NCBI GenBank assembly: GCA_012927585.1
Contig: JABBOY010000003.1
Span: 248,001 to 312,000, forward strand
Length of the DNA stretch: 64,000 bases
Origin: Glaciimonas sp.
GTDB taxonomy: Bacteria > Pseudomonadota > Gammaproteobacteria > Burkholderiales > Burkholderiaceae_D
Direction: 5' to 3'
In this document: positions 9,364-16,059 of the stretch, one piece after another
Position numbering within the stretch: the stretch's first letter is position 1
Layout: each line of letters begins with the position of its first letter
Made by a program: the position numbers and the translations under genes
The notes under the pieces: generated by a model
Database searches by the model: none
The model's input: only the letters and a program-made list of their open reading frames with translations
Told to the model about the DNA's origin: nothing

Positions 9364-9665
9364 TATGACGTGCCCCAGACTGCAGCATAGGCATAACCAG
9401 CGTCAAATTGGCGCCAGATTCCTGTATAAAGTGCAGCATTCCGAAGAAACAATTCTGTGCGGCACTACTAATCACTACTTCGCGACATTCTTGGCTTAGA
9501 AACGTTGCAAATGTGATGCTTTTGCCCACCAAATCGGGGTGGCGATTACACTTCGTACATAAATCCGCGGTACACTTGCGAAAATTTATTTCAGAGTAAT
9601 AGTAGAGTGTATTGAGCAGTGTACATTGACTCATTTTTTGCGACAACTAACTAACAAGGCAATCT
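9364..9665. other. Intergenic region glpR-phaZ, no gene seen
   Basis: About 300 bases with no convincing coding frame or terminator. It holds a small inverted repeat GTACACT (9570-9576) with AGTGTAC (9618-9624), and TTGACT at about 9627, which could be a -35 element for phaZ. No clear -10 was seen at standard spacing. Confidence 0.4.
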
Positions 9666-10901
9666 ATGCTTTACCAACTTCACGAAATGCGACGCTCCTT
9701 CATGGGCCCACTTACACATTGGGCGGAAGCCTCTGCCAAACTTTTATTGAATCCCATTTCGCCGTTAGCGCATACGCCACTGTCTCAACGCCTCGCTGCC
9801 GGTTACGAGTTGATGTTTCGTATCGGTAAAGATTACAAGAAGCCGGAGTTCAAACTTGAGCCAGTCTTGATCAATGACAAACCAGTCGATATTGTTGAAG
9901 AAATCACACACAAAAAATCTTTTTGCCACCTGATTCATTTCAAAAAAAATCTGACTAACAAGGAAATCGCTGCATTAAAGCAGCCGAAAGTGTTGTTGGT
10001 AGCGCCGTTATCAGGACATCACTCCACTTTGCTGCGCGACACCGCACAGAAACTGTCAGAAGAGCACGATGTCTACATCACCGACTGGGTCGATGCGCGC
10101 ATGGTGCCGCTCTCCGACGGCCCATTCCATTTGCACGACTATATTTATTATGTGCAGGAATTCATCCGGCTGTTGAGCCCGGACCTGCATGTCATTTCAG
10201 TCTGTCAGCCAACGGTGCCTGTGCTTGCTGCCATCGCATTAATGGCAACCGCACATGATCCGTTATTGCCCAAGACCATGATCATGATGGGCGGGCCGAT
10301 AGACGCCCGAAAATCTCCCACCAGCGTCGACAACCTGGCAACCGAAAAGAAACTTTCCTGGTTTGAAAACACGGTGATTCACAGCGTGCCACATAATTAT
10401 CCGGGTTTTGGGCGCATGGTTTATCCGGGCTTTTTGCAACATGCCGGATTTGTAGCGATGAATCCTGAGCGTCACGCGCAAAGCCACTGGGATTTTTATA
10501 TGGATCTGGTAAAAGGCGACAACAACTCGACTGAGAATCATCGAAAATTCTACGATGAATACAATGCTGTGCTGGATATGCCGGCCGAGTACTACCTGGA
10601 CACCATCAAAACCGTTTTCCAGGATTTCAGCTTGCCGCTGGGCACGTGGGAAGTTGAAGGAAAACTGGTGCGCCCGCAAGACATCGAAACGGTTGCCTTG
10701 TTCACGGTCGAAGGCGAATTGGACGATATCTCCGGCGCCGGCCAGACCGAAGCAACGCAAGCATTGTGCAGCGGTATTCCGCAATCGATGCGGCAGGAAT
10801 TCGTGGCCCCGGATTGCGGCCATTTCGGGATTTTTTCAGGTCGGCGCTGGCGCGAAATAGTGTATCCAAAAATTGCCGAATTCATTAAAACACATGGCTG
10901 A
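9666..10901 (+). CDS. phaZ: Intracellular poly(3-hydroxybutyrate) depolymerase
   Basis: Cytosolic alpha/beta-hydrolase degrading amorphous PHB granules, 411 residues. It starts MLYQLHEMRRSFMGPL, typical of this family. The lipase-like box is ISVCQP (Cys nucleophile about residue 179) in place of Ser, as in intracellular PhaZ1-type enzymes. A C-terminal PDCGHFGIFSGRRWRE supplies the catalytic His. There is no signal peptide. A phasin gene lies 26 kb away in the same window, so the organism probably makes PHB. It is followed by a strong terminator. Confidence 0.93.
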   Translation: MLYQLHEMRRSFMGPLTHWAEASAKLLLNPISPLAHTPLSQRLAAGYELMFRIGKDYKKPEFKLEPVLINDKPVDIVEEITHKKSFCHLIHFKKNLTNKEIAALKQPKVLLVAPLSGHHSTLLRDTAQKLSEEHDVYITDWVDARMVPLSDGPFHLHDYIYYVQEFIRLLSPDLHVISVCQPTVPVLAAIALMATAHDPLLPKTMIMMGGPIDARKSPTSVDNLATEKKLSWFENTVIHSVPHNYPGFGRMVYPGFLQHAGFVAMNPERHAQSHWDFYMDLVKGDNNSTENHRKFYDEYNAVLDMPAEYYLDTIKTVFQDFSLPLGTWEVEGKLVRPQDIETVALFTVEGELDDISGAGQTEATQALCSGIPQSMRQEFVAPDCGHFGIFSGRRWREIVYPKIAEFIKTHG

Positions 10902-10946
10902 CACTGCAATCGGATAACCGGCAGCACAGGTTAATAACACACCAGA

Positions 10947-10983
10947 AAGGCCGTTTCCTGATAAAAGGAAGCGGCTTTTTTAT
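10947..10983 (+). terminator. Intrinsic terminator after phaZ
   Basis: A 12-bp stem, AAGGCCGTTTCC (10947-10958) with GGAAGCGGCTTT (10967-10978) including two G-U pairs, an 8-base loop, then a T-run to 10983. It lies 46 bases after the phaZ stop. Confidence 0.85.
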
Positions 10984-11019
10984 TTGAAGTCGTCGGCGTT
11001 TGCCCGATAATGACGTTTT

Positions 11020-11763
11020 ATGCCATTGAAACCTGCCGTGTCGAAGCCAGCCCCCAAATCACTTGCGGATAGAATCGAAGATATCCTGCCGCAAACCCAA
11101 TGCACCAAATGCGGTTACCCCGCCTGTCGACCTTATGCCGAAGCGATTGCCAGCGGCACCGCCGATATTAACCAATGTCCACCAGGTGGCGCCGAGGGCA
11201 TTTACCGGCTGGCGCAATTGCTCGGCCAACCTGCAATCCCGCTCAATCCAGTCAACGGCCTGGAGCGGCCGCGCCCGGTTGCAGTAATTGATGAAGCGCT
11301 GTGCATTGGCTGCACTTTATGCATCCAGGCTTGCCCTGTAGATGCGATCGTTGGGGCTGCCAAGCAGATGCATACCGTATTGCCGGAGCAGTGCACCGGC
11401 TGCGATTTGTGCGTTGCGCCCTGCCCGGTCGATTGCATTGCAATGGTCAATGTCACTGGCGCTCGCACCGGCTGGAATGCCTGGACGCAAACGCAGGCCG
11501 ATGCGGCGCGGGCGCGCCATGACTTCCGGGCCAATCGCTTGCGGCGTGAAAAAGCAGAGAACGACGCCCGGCTCGCAGCCAAGGCAAATACCAAACTGAA
11601 AAGCGTGGAAGCTGAATTGAGCGTCACCGAGCAGGAAAAGGCCGAGCAAGCCAGGAAGAAAGCAATCATCCAGGCCGCCATCGCGCGGGCACAAAAAAAG
11701 AAAGAAGAAATGGCTGCGGCAGTAAATGCAGATAGCGCTCGATCGACACCGCCAAAAAATTGA
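11020..11763 (+). CDS. rsxB: RnfB/RsxB-like ferredoxin-type electron transport protein
   Basis: A 247-residue iron-sulfur protein. An N-terminal Fe-S domain ([19 protein letters not shown]) is followed by two 4Fe-4S ferredoxin motifs ([12 protein letters not shown] and [12 protein letters not shown], residues about 95-140) and a charged Lys/Glu/Ala-rich helical tail. Full Rnf/Rsx complexes have six subunits; none of the others is in the window. This stand-alone form paired with nth is common in Betaproteobacteria. The Rnf-type N-terminal membrane anchor is missing. It may serve as an electron carrier, possibly for Nth cluster maintenance; that is inference. Confidence 0.85.
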   Translation: MPLKPAVSKPAPKSLADRIEDILPQTQCTKCGYPACRPYAEAIASGTADINQCPPGGAEGIYRLAQLLGQPAIPLNPVNGLERPRPVAVIDEALCIGCTLCIQACPVDAIVGAAKQMHTVLPEQCTGCDLCVAPCPVDCIAMVNVTGARTGWNAWTQTQADAARARHDFRANRLRREKAENDARLAAKANTKLKSVEAELSVTEQEKAEQARKKAIIQAAIARAQKKKEEMAAAVNADSARSTPPKN

Positions 11764-12410
11764 TGAATACCATAAAACGCCGTGAAATTTTTACCCGCTT
11801 TCGTAACGCCAACCCGCATCCGAGCACGGAACTGGCATACAGCACGCCCTTCGAGCTATTGATTGCAGTCATGCTTTCGGCGCAAGCCACTGATGTGTCA
11901 GTCAACAAGGCGACGCGCATATTGTTTCCCGGCGCCAACACTGCGCAGTCGATTTACGCCCTTGGCGTTGACGGATTAATTCCCTACATTCAATCCATTG
12001 GGCTGTACCGCACCAAGGCCAAGAACGTGATTGAGACCTGTCGCCTGTTGCTGGCCGACCACGACGGCACGGTGCCGTGTAGCCGGGAAGCATTGCAAGC
12101 GCTTCCGGGCGTTGGGCGCAAAACCGCCAACGTGGTGCTGAACACCGCATTTGGGCAGCCGACCATGGCGGTCGATACGCACATTTTCAGAGTATCGAAT
12201 CGTACCGGGATAGCACCCGGCAAGAATGTCGATGCGGTTGAGCAAAAACTCTTGAAAGTCATTCCTAAGGAATTCATGCTGGATGCGCATCACTGGCTGA
12301 TTCTGCATGGCCGCTACACTTGCATAGCGCGCACCCCGCAATGCTGGAACTGTCTGATTGCCGATTTGTGCGATTACAAGCCGAAAACACCGACGCCCAA
12401 AGGAGCTTGA
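11763..12410 (+). CDS. nth: Endonuclease III (DNA glycosylase/AP lyase)
   Basis: Base-excision repair enzyme removing oxidised pyrimidines, 215 residues. The helix-hairpin-helix reads LPGVGRKTANVVLN (catalytic Lys in GRKTA), followed by AVDTHIFRVSNR with the catalytic Asp. The C-terminal 4Fe-4S motif is C-X6-C-X2-C-X5-C (CIARTPQCWNCLIADLC). The ATG at 11763 overlaps the rsxB TGA by one base (TGATG), so the two genes are translationally coupled. Confidence 0.96.
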   Translation: MNTIKRREIFTRFRNANPHPSTELAYSTPFELLIAVMLSAQATDVSVNKATRILFPGANTAQSIYALGVDGLIPYIQSIGLYRTKAKNVIETCRLLLADHDGTVPCSREALQALPGVGRKTANVVLNTAFGQPTMAVDTHIFRVSNRTGIAPGKNVDAVEQKLLKVIPKEFMLDAHHWLILHGRYTCIARTPQCWNCLIADLCDYKPKTPTPKGA

Positions 12411-12497
12411 CTCGGGCCTTTGACGCCCGCTGCGGCAAGCTCCAATGCATGGCGATTTTTGAATATTGCGGCGCTGGCCGAAAATCACTTTCAAAAA

Positions 12498-12570
12498 CAT
12501 ACAGATATATGTATTTTTAATAAATCCAACAAAATTATGCGGATAACATGGTGTTATTAATCATACTCCC
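12498..12570 (-). repeat. Intergenic repeat family copy 1 (GGGAGTAT-N18-CCGCAT)
   Basis: On the minus strand GGGAGTAT (12570-12563) is followed after exactly 18 bases by CCGCAT, and ends with AAAAATACATATATCTGTATG. It aligns without gaps with the copy at 19218. The second arm of the central hairpin (GCGG) is lost here. It lies between the convergent ends of nth and the nitroreductase gene. Confidence 0.7.
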
Positions 12571-12646
12571 TCTATATTTTTAAATAGCAGCAGTAAAAAA
12601 CGCGCTGTAGTCCGCTTGAAGCTGGCTGGCGGCGCGCTGAAATTCA

Positions 12647-13228
12647 TCAAGCGATTTGGCACGCTTCGGCAAATGACAAGCGCGGAGAGCGCGGGAATAG
12701 TTTTCCCGCATCGCCATAGCCCAGATTGCACACGAAGTTGACCTTGACCCTGGTTCCCGCGAAAAATGCCTGATTGATCTTTTCCGCATCAAAGCCGGAC
12801 ATCGGGCCGCAATCGAGGCCGATGGCGCGCGCTGCCATGATGAAATATCCGCCCTGCAGGGAAGAATTCCGAAACGCGGTCGCATCGATCAGCGACTGGT
12901 TGCCGACAAACCAGGATTTGGCATCTGCATGCGGGAATAGCGCAGGCAATTTCTCATAAAATGCCATGTCCATCCCGATGATGGCAGTCACCGGCGCGGT
13001 TCCGGTTTTTTCCTGATTGCCGGGCCCCATGCAAGGCAAGAGTTTTTCCTTGGCTGCCGCTGTTTTGACAAACACGATGCGCGCAGGAGAGCAGTTGGCC
13101 GAAGTCGGCCCCCACTGCATCAACGCGTAAATCTGCTGCAATTGCGCATCGGTTACAGCTTTGTCGAGCCAGCCGTTATGGGTGCGCGCTTGCAGGAAAA
13201 GGGTATCGAGTGCAGTGGCATTCAACAT
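12647..13228 (-). CDS. RutE/HadB-type nitroreductase family protein (malonic semialdehyde reductase-like)
   Basis: FMN-dependent nitroreductase-fold protein of 193 residues. It shows the features of the RutE/HadB subgroup: [20 protein letters not shown] at the N-terminus, [16 protein letters not shown] (FMN-binding region), [17 protein letters not shown], and the end LSFAEACQ. RutE reduces malonic semialdehyde in pyrimidine degradation, but no other rut gene is here, so the substrate is uncertain. Length matches the family. It is a single gene, divergent from the DUF1841 gene. Confidence 0.8.
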   Translation of the reverse strand: MLNATALDTLFLQARTHNGWLDKAVTDAQLQQIYALMQWGPTSANCSPARIVFVKTAAAKEKLLPCMGPGNQEKTGTAPVTAIIGMDMAFYEKLPALFPHADAKSWFVGNQSLIDATAFRNSSLQGGYFIMAARAIGLDCGPMSGFDAEKINQAFFAGTRVKVNFVCNLGYGDAGKLFPRSPRLSFAEACQIA

Positions 13229-13391
13229 TTTTGGATTCCATTTTTTAAAAAAATCATCATGAAAAAATCGGGCATGGGACTGAAAACCGCGCCAATTTTT
13301 AGTGTAATTTCTAGCCGTCGCGACACATTTACCGGCGAATATACTGGATTAAAGCCGCGTACAATATGCCGACCCCATAGCTTTCAAGAAT

Positions 13392-13823
13392 ATGTATACA
13401 CCCTCGCAGCATGATGTTCGTCGCTTTTTTTGCGACACTTATCGCAAGCAGCGCGCGAACCAGATATTGACCCCGCTGGAAGCAATTGCGGCCGACTGGA
13501 TTAACCGGCACCCGGAATATGCCGCGGTGCTGGCGGATCTGGATGTCGCCCTGGCAGCCGATTATTCGGTGGAACAAGGCCAGAGCAACCCCTTTCTGCA
13601 CCTGTCGATGCACCTGTCGATTGCCGAGCAAGTCTCTATCGACCAGCCGGCAGGCATCCGCGCTGCGCATCGCATTCTGGTGCAAAAACTGGATTCGGAA
13701 CACGCGGCGCAACATCAAATGATGGAGTGTCTGGGTGAAATGCTATGGACCTCGCAACGCAACGGATTGGCGCCCGATGGTGCCGCGTATATCGCCTGCG
13801 TCAAGCGTCGGGCCTCGACATAA
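13392..13823 (+). CDS. DUF1841 family protein
   Basis: A 143-residue soluble protein beginning MYTPSQHDVRRFFCDTY with HPEYAAVLADLD and NPFLHLSMHLSIAEQ, the hallmark of DUF1841. It is conserved in Beta- and Gammaproteobacteria and of unknown function. The repeated His residues (HLSMHLSIAEQ) could be a metal or ligand site, but this is untested. The gene is separated from the cytochrome c genes by the toxin-antitoxin element. Confidence 0.8.
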   Translation: MYTPSQHDVRRFFCDTYRKQRANQILTPLEAIAADWINRHPEYAAVLADLDVALAADYSVEQGQSNPFLHLSMHLSIAEQVSIDQPAGIRAAHRILVQKLDSEHAAQHQMMECLGEMLWTSQRNGLAPDGAAYIACVKRRAST

Positions 13824-13863
13824 ATCATCCTGCGCGATGACATGACCGGTCATAAAAAAGCCA

Positions 13864-13874
13864 CAACTAACGTA
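13864..13874 (+). repeat. Left 11-bp direct repeat flanking the TA element
   Basis: CAACTAACGTA, identical to 15142-15152. Its length fits a target-site duplication or a recombination core; which one cannot be told from one copy. Confidence 0.7.
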
Positions 13875-13904
13875 AGCCGTTCGCTTAATCTGTTGAAATT
13901 TCAG
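13874..13904 (+). repeat. Left terminal inverted repeat of the TA element
   Basis: It begins AAGCCGTTCGCTTAATC and ends AAATTTCAG. The reverse complement of 15110-15140 differs at three positions only (sixth, tenth and twelfth bases). Confidence 0.75.
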
Positions 13905-14031
13905 TACCCAGAGGGCAAAATCTCCTCACGGGCTTGCTTTCGATTGAGAGGCGCAATGTGTAGAAGAATTCTTCCGATGGTCTTACGGGCCAATCTGATT
14001 CAGCCTCTCAAATTGTGGAGGTTCACTGGAA

Positions 14032-14580
14032 TTAAGACCCTAGTCCTTGATGGATGATGGCAGTGGCCTTGTAAGCCATTGGGCGGCTCTGCGAAATGGC
14101 TTGTCGAGCTTGGTCAGCCGATTTGATCCAACCATTGGATTCCGCGTATTCCAAGAAGGCTTGTGTGCTCAAAAAAATGCATGGCTTCGAAAGACCTTGC
14201 GCGTTATTGATGAACCAGACATCCTCAAAAAGAACAACGGGCGCTTCGCCATCTCCATTGAGCTGCAAATCGATCAACAAGCTTTGTATCGAGAGTTCGC
14301 CGACGTTTCTTGGAATTAGATAATTCGGATCCACAGATCTCTTTGCCTTAATCGTGGTTCCGACCTGTGTTTTGAACGTTTGGATGTTGCCCGAGTTGGC
14401 GTTGTAATAAGTCAGCAATCTCTGCGCTTCGATGGAAGCGTTTGGCAGTAGCCCTCGATCAATGGTTTCTTCACGGACGATATCTGCGAGACCGACCTGA
14501 AATCGTGCCAGCAAATGCAACAAGTTGCCCGCGGCCAAAGAGAACAAGGGGCCAGAATCGGGAACGAGAATCCGGCTCAT
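14032..14580 (-). CDS. PIN-like toxin (DUF3368-type)
   Basis: Probable PIN-fold ribonuclease toxin of 182 residues. The first acidic residue is in ILVPDSGPLFSLAA (about residue 7), a second acidic cluster is IVREETIDRG, and later acidic residues sit in VVLFEDVWF. The pattern FLSTQAFLEYAESNGWI resembles the conserved C-terminal part of DUF3368/VapC-like proteins. The ATG at 14580 overlaps the antitoxin stop (ATGA), a classic TA arrangement. Target RNA is unknown. Assignment is by motif resemblance and gene pairing. Confidence 0.65.
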   Translation of the reverse strand: MSRILVPDSGPLFSLAAGNLLHLLARFQVGLADIVREETIDRGLLPNASIEAQRLLTYYNANSGNIQTFKTQVGTTIKAKRSVDPNYLIPRNVGELSIQSLLIDLQLNGDGEAPVVLFEDVWFINNAQGLSKPCIFLSTQAFLEYAESNGWIKSADQARQAISQSRPMAYKATAIIHQGLGS

Positions 14581-14990
14581 GCAGAAGTTGCGTGCTTGGC
14601 CGCCTTGCCGCTCTTCTTGCCAACAGGAAGTGGTTCGACCAAGCATGCGTCAAGCGCGTCTTTCGCCTGTGCTAACTGACGGCTAACCAGCTCTTTTGAA
14701 AGTCGCGGCAAAGGCAAGCCGGCTTCTGCAAGGCGATGGAATAGGTGGCCCGCATCTTGAAGTTCGAGTTGGCGCGCCCCCTCCATGATTGAAATCCTTC
14801 CGATGCTCACATCCATCAAAACACGAGTGGACGGATCAATGGCCGGGGCACGGTTCATTTCGTCTCTCCCCAGCGAAGCGAACAACGCGGACACAAGCTT
14901 GTTGAGTGATCCACCATGCTTGGCGACGAAAGACTTGGCGTTTGCCAAATCGTCCTCATCAACTTCAAAACCTATTTTTGCCTTACCCAT
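14577..14990 (-). CDS. Antitoxin with RHH-like N-terminus and UPF0175-like C-terminus
   Basis: A 137-residue protein from MGKAKIGFEVDEDD. The N-terminal part (KIGFEVDEDDLANAKSFV..LNKLVSALF) resembles a ribbon-helix-helix DNA-binding domain. The central IGRISIMEGARQLELQDAGHLFHRLAEAGLPLP resembles the helix-turn-helix core of UPF0175 antitoxins, which pair with DUF3368 toxins. A Lys-rich tail follows. It precedes and overlaps the toxin by 4 bases. A promoter with an overlapping palindrome lies directly upstream, fitting autoregulation. Confidence 0.65.
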   Translation of the reverse strand: MGKAKIGFEVDEDDLANAKSFVAKHGGSLNKLVSALFASLGRDEMNRAPAIDPSTRVLMDVSIGRISIMEGARQLELQDAGHLFHRLAEAGLPLPRLSKELVSRQLAQAKDALDACLVEPLPVGKKSGKAAKHATSA

Positions 14991-15017
14991 ACACCCTCGC
15001 CTGATAAACAACAAATT

Positions 15018-15055
15018 TACCCAATAATCATGGGGTATTTTTAGAAGCTTGTCAA
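15018..15055 (-). promoter_or_regulatory. TA promoter with overlapping palindromic operator
   Basis: On the minus strand TTGACA (15055-15050), a 17-base spacer, then CATGAT (15032-15027). The -10 lies inside a palindrome with half-sites TACCC (15018-15022) and GGGTA (15033-15037). Binding of the RHH-like antitoxin there would repress its own operon; inferred. Confidence 0.55.
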
Positions 15056-15109
15056 GCCGGCTCATCTGTCAAAAATAAGCCCAAAAACCTAAAGTCGGCC
15101 GAGTCGAGC

Positions 15110-15140
15110 CTGAAATTTCAACAGATTATGTGAATGGCTT
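15110..15140 (-). repeat. Right terminal inverted repeat of the TA element
   Basis: Inverted copy of 13874-13904, 28 of 31 positions identical. It lies one base inside the right direct repeat. Confidence 0.75.
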
Positions 15141-15141
15141 G

Positions 15142-15152
15142 CAACTAACGTA
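15142..15152 (+). repeat. Right 11-bp direct repeat flanking the TA element
   Basis: CAACTAACGTA, identical to 13864-13874. Together with the left copy it lies in the loop of an imperfect host palindrome (ACCGGTCATAAAA at 13845-13857 against TTTTATGACGGGT at 15158-15170). Confidence 0.7.
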
Positions 15153-15203
15153 GCTTCTTTTATGACGGGTTGGAAAAATCCGCCAGTGCGTTTGCCAGTG
15201 CGT

Positions 15204-15557
15204 TTATTTGCGCAACACCAGCGAGCCCGGCAGGCTGTGTACGTAAGCTGCGATATTTTTGATTTCCAGACGCGACAAGGGTTTGACCTGGCCGCCCATG
15301 ATTACGTTGCTGCGGCCATTAGCGCCGCCGCTGCCGCGTTTGTAACCTATCAGCGCGTACTCCAGATAACTCTTCTGTTGTCCGGCCAACTTGGGGTAGC
15401 TCGGGTCGATCGGCGAATTGAAATTCGCGCCATGACAGGCTGCGCAAGAATATTTTACAGTCAATGCTTTGCCGGCGACGATATCGTCCGCCGCGAAAAC
15501 GCTGGAACAAGTCAGTGCCGAAGCGAACACTACTGCCAAAGAGAGAGTGGTTTTCAT
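15204..15557 (-). CDS. Class I cytochrome c (c4/c553-like), 117 residues
   Basis: Periplasmic monohaem cytochrome. The signal peptide MKTTLSLAVVFASALTCSSVFA is cleaved before ADD, the haem motif is CAACH at about residue 38, and the probable axial Met lies in NVIMGGQVKPLS. The segment YPKLAGQQKSYLEYAL is typical of the cytochrome c4/c553 group. It lies 12 bases after a second small cytochrome, probably one transcript. The electron donor and acceptor are not indicated by neighbours. Confidence 0.88.
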   Translation of the reverse strand: MKTTLSLAVVFASALTCSSVFAADDIVAGKALTVKYSCAACHGANFNSPIDPSYPKLAGQQKSYLEYALIGYKRGSGGANGRSNVIMGGQVKPLSRLEIKNIAAYVHSLPGSLVLRK

Positions 15558-15569
15558 AGTCGGCTCCGG

Positions 15570-15890
15570 TTATTTCTGTTGTGCATAGTACGCTGCCAGA
15601 TCGGCGATGTCCTGATCCGACAAGCTGCCTGCAACACCGCGCATGGACGGGTGCCTGCGTTCGCCTTTTCGATATTGGATCAGCGCATTTTCAAGGTATT
15701 TCTGCGATTGGCCGCCAATCAGCGGAACTTGGTATACATCGGGGAAAGCCGTTCTGTAGCCGGGAATGCCGTGACATCCGATACATATGGCAATCTTGTT
15801 TTGGGCTGCCTTCGGATCGCCAACCAGATCCGCCGCTGCAACACCGTGGGCAACACCCGCCAGTGCGAGAAGTGCAAAGAATTTTTTCAT
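15570..15890 (-). CDS. Class I cytochrome c, 106 residues
   Basis: Monohaem cytochrome with the signal peptide MKKFFALLALAGVAHGVAAA, haem motif CIGCH near residue 36, and PLIGGQSQKYLENALIQYRKGERRHPSM with the probable Met ligand. It is paralogous to the adjacent cytochrome, and together they may act like the two haem domains of a c4. The start at 15890 is chosen because it gives a clean signal peptide. Confidence 0.87.
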   Translation of the reverse strand: MKKFFALLALAGVAHGVAAADLVGDPKAAQNKIAICIGCHGIPGYRTAFPDVYQVPLIGGQSQKYLENALIQYRKGERRHPSMRGVAGSLSDQDIADLAAYYAQQK

Positions 15891-16059
15891 GATAATTAAA
15901 GGTAGAAAGTGTGCAGATATTATTCGGATGTGCGGCAGATAATGCAGGTTCTGCACACACTATTCATGTTTATTTCACCCGAAGAATTTTTTATATTGAT
16001 GCCGGACATCAACGGTCTCCTACCGGCATTTCAAGAACGGCATGGCGCTTAATTTTTGA

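Larger units (their letters stand above)
13864..15152. mobile_element. Putative non-autonomous element carrying a toxin-antitoxin pair
   Basis: The interval is bounded by an exact 11-bp direct repeat CAACTAACGTA (13864-13874 and 15142-15152). Just inside are inverted repeats at 13874-13904 and 15110-15140 that match at 28 of 31 positions; the innermost 19 bases (TAATCTGTTGAAATTTCAG) are identical. About 1.27 kb lies between, holding only an antitoxin and a PIN-like toxin. No transposase or recombinase is encoded. The ends look like terminal inverted repeats with a target duplication, so it was probably mobilised in trans. The family of the element is not recognised. Confidence 0.72.

Noticed and set aside
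12580-12885. Possible frameshifted C-terminus of the nitroreductase
   Set aside because: The 193-residue protein already ends with the normal family C-terminus (LSFAEACQ), so no frameshift is needed.
13864-15152. TA element as an integron cassette with attC sites
   Set aside because: The ends were compared with the attC core GTTRRRY and its partner; the match is imperfect, no integrase is present, and the inverted repeats lie at both ends instead of one attC at one end.
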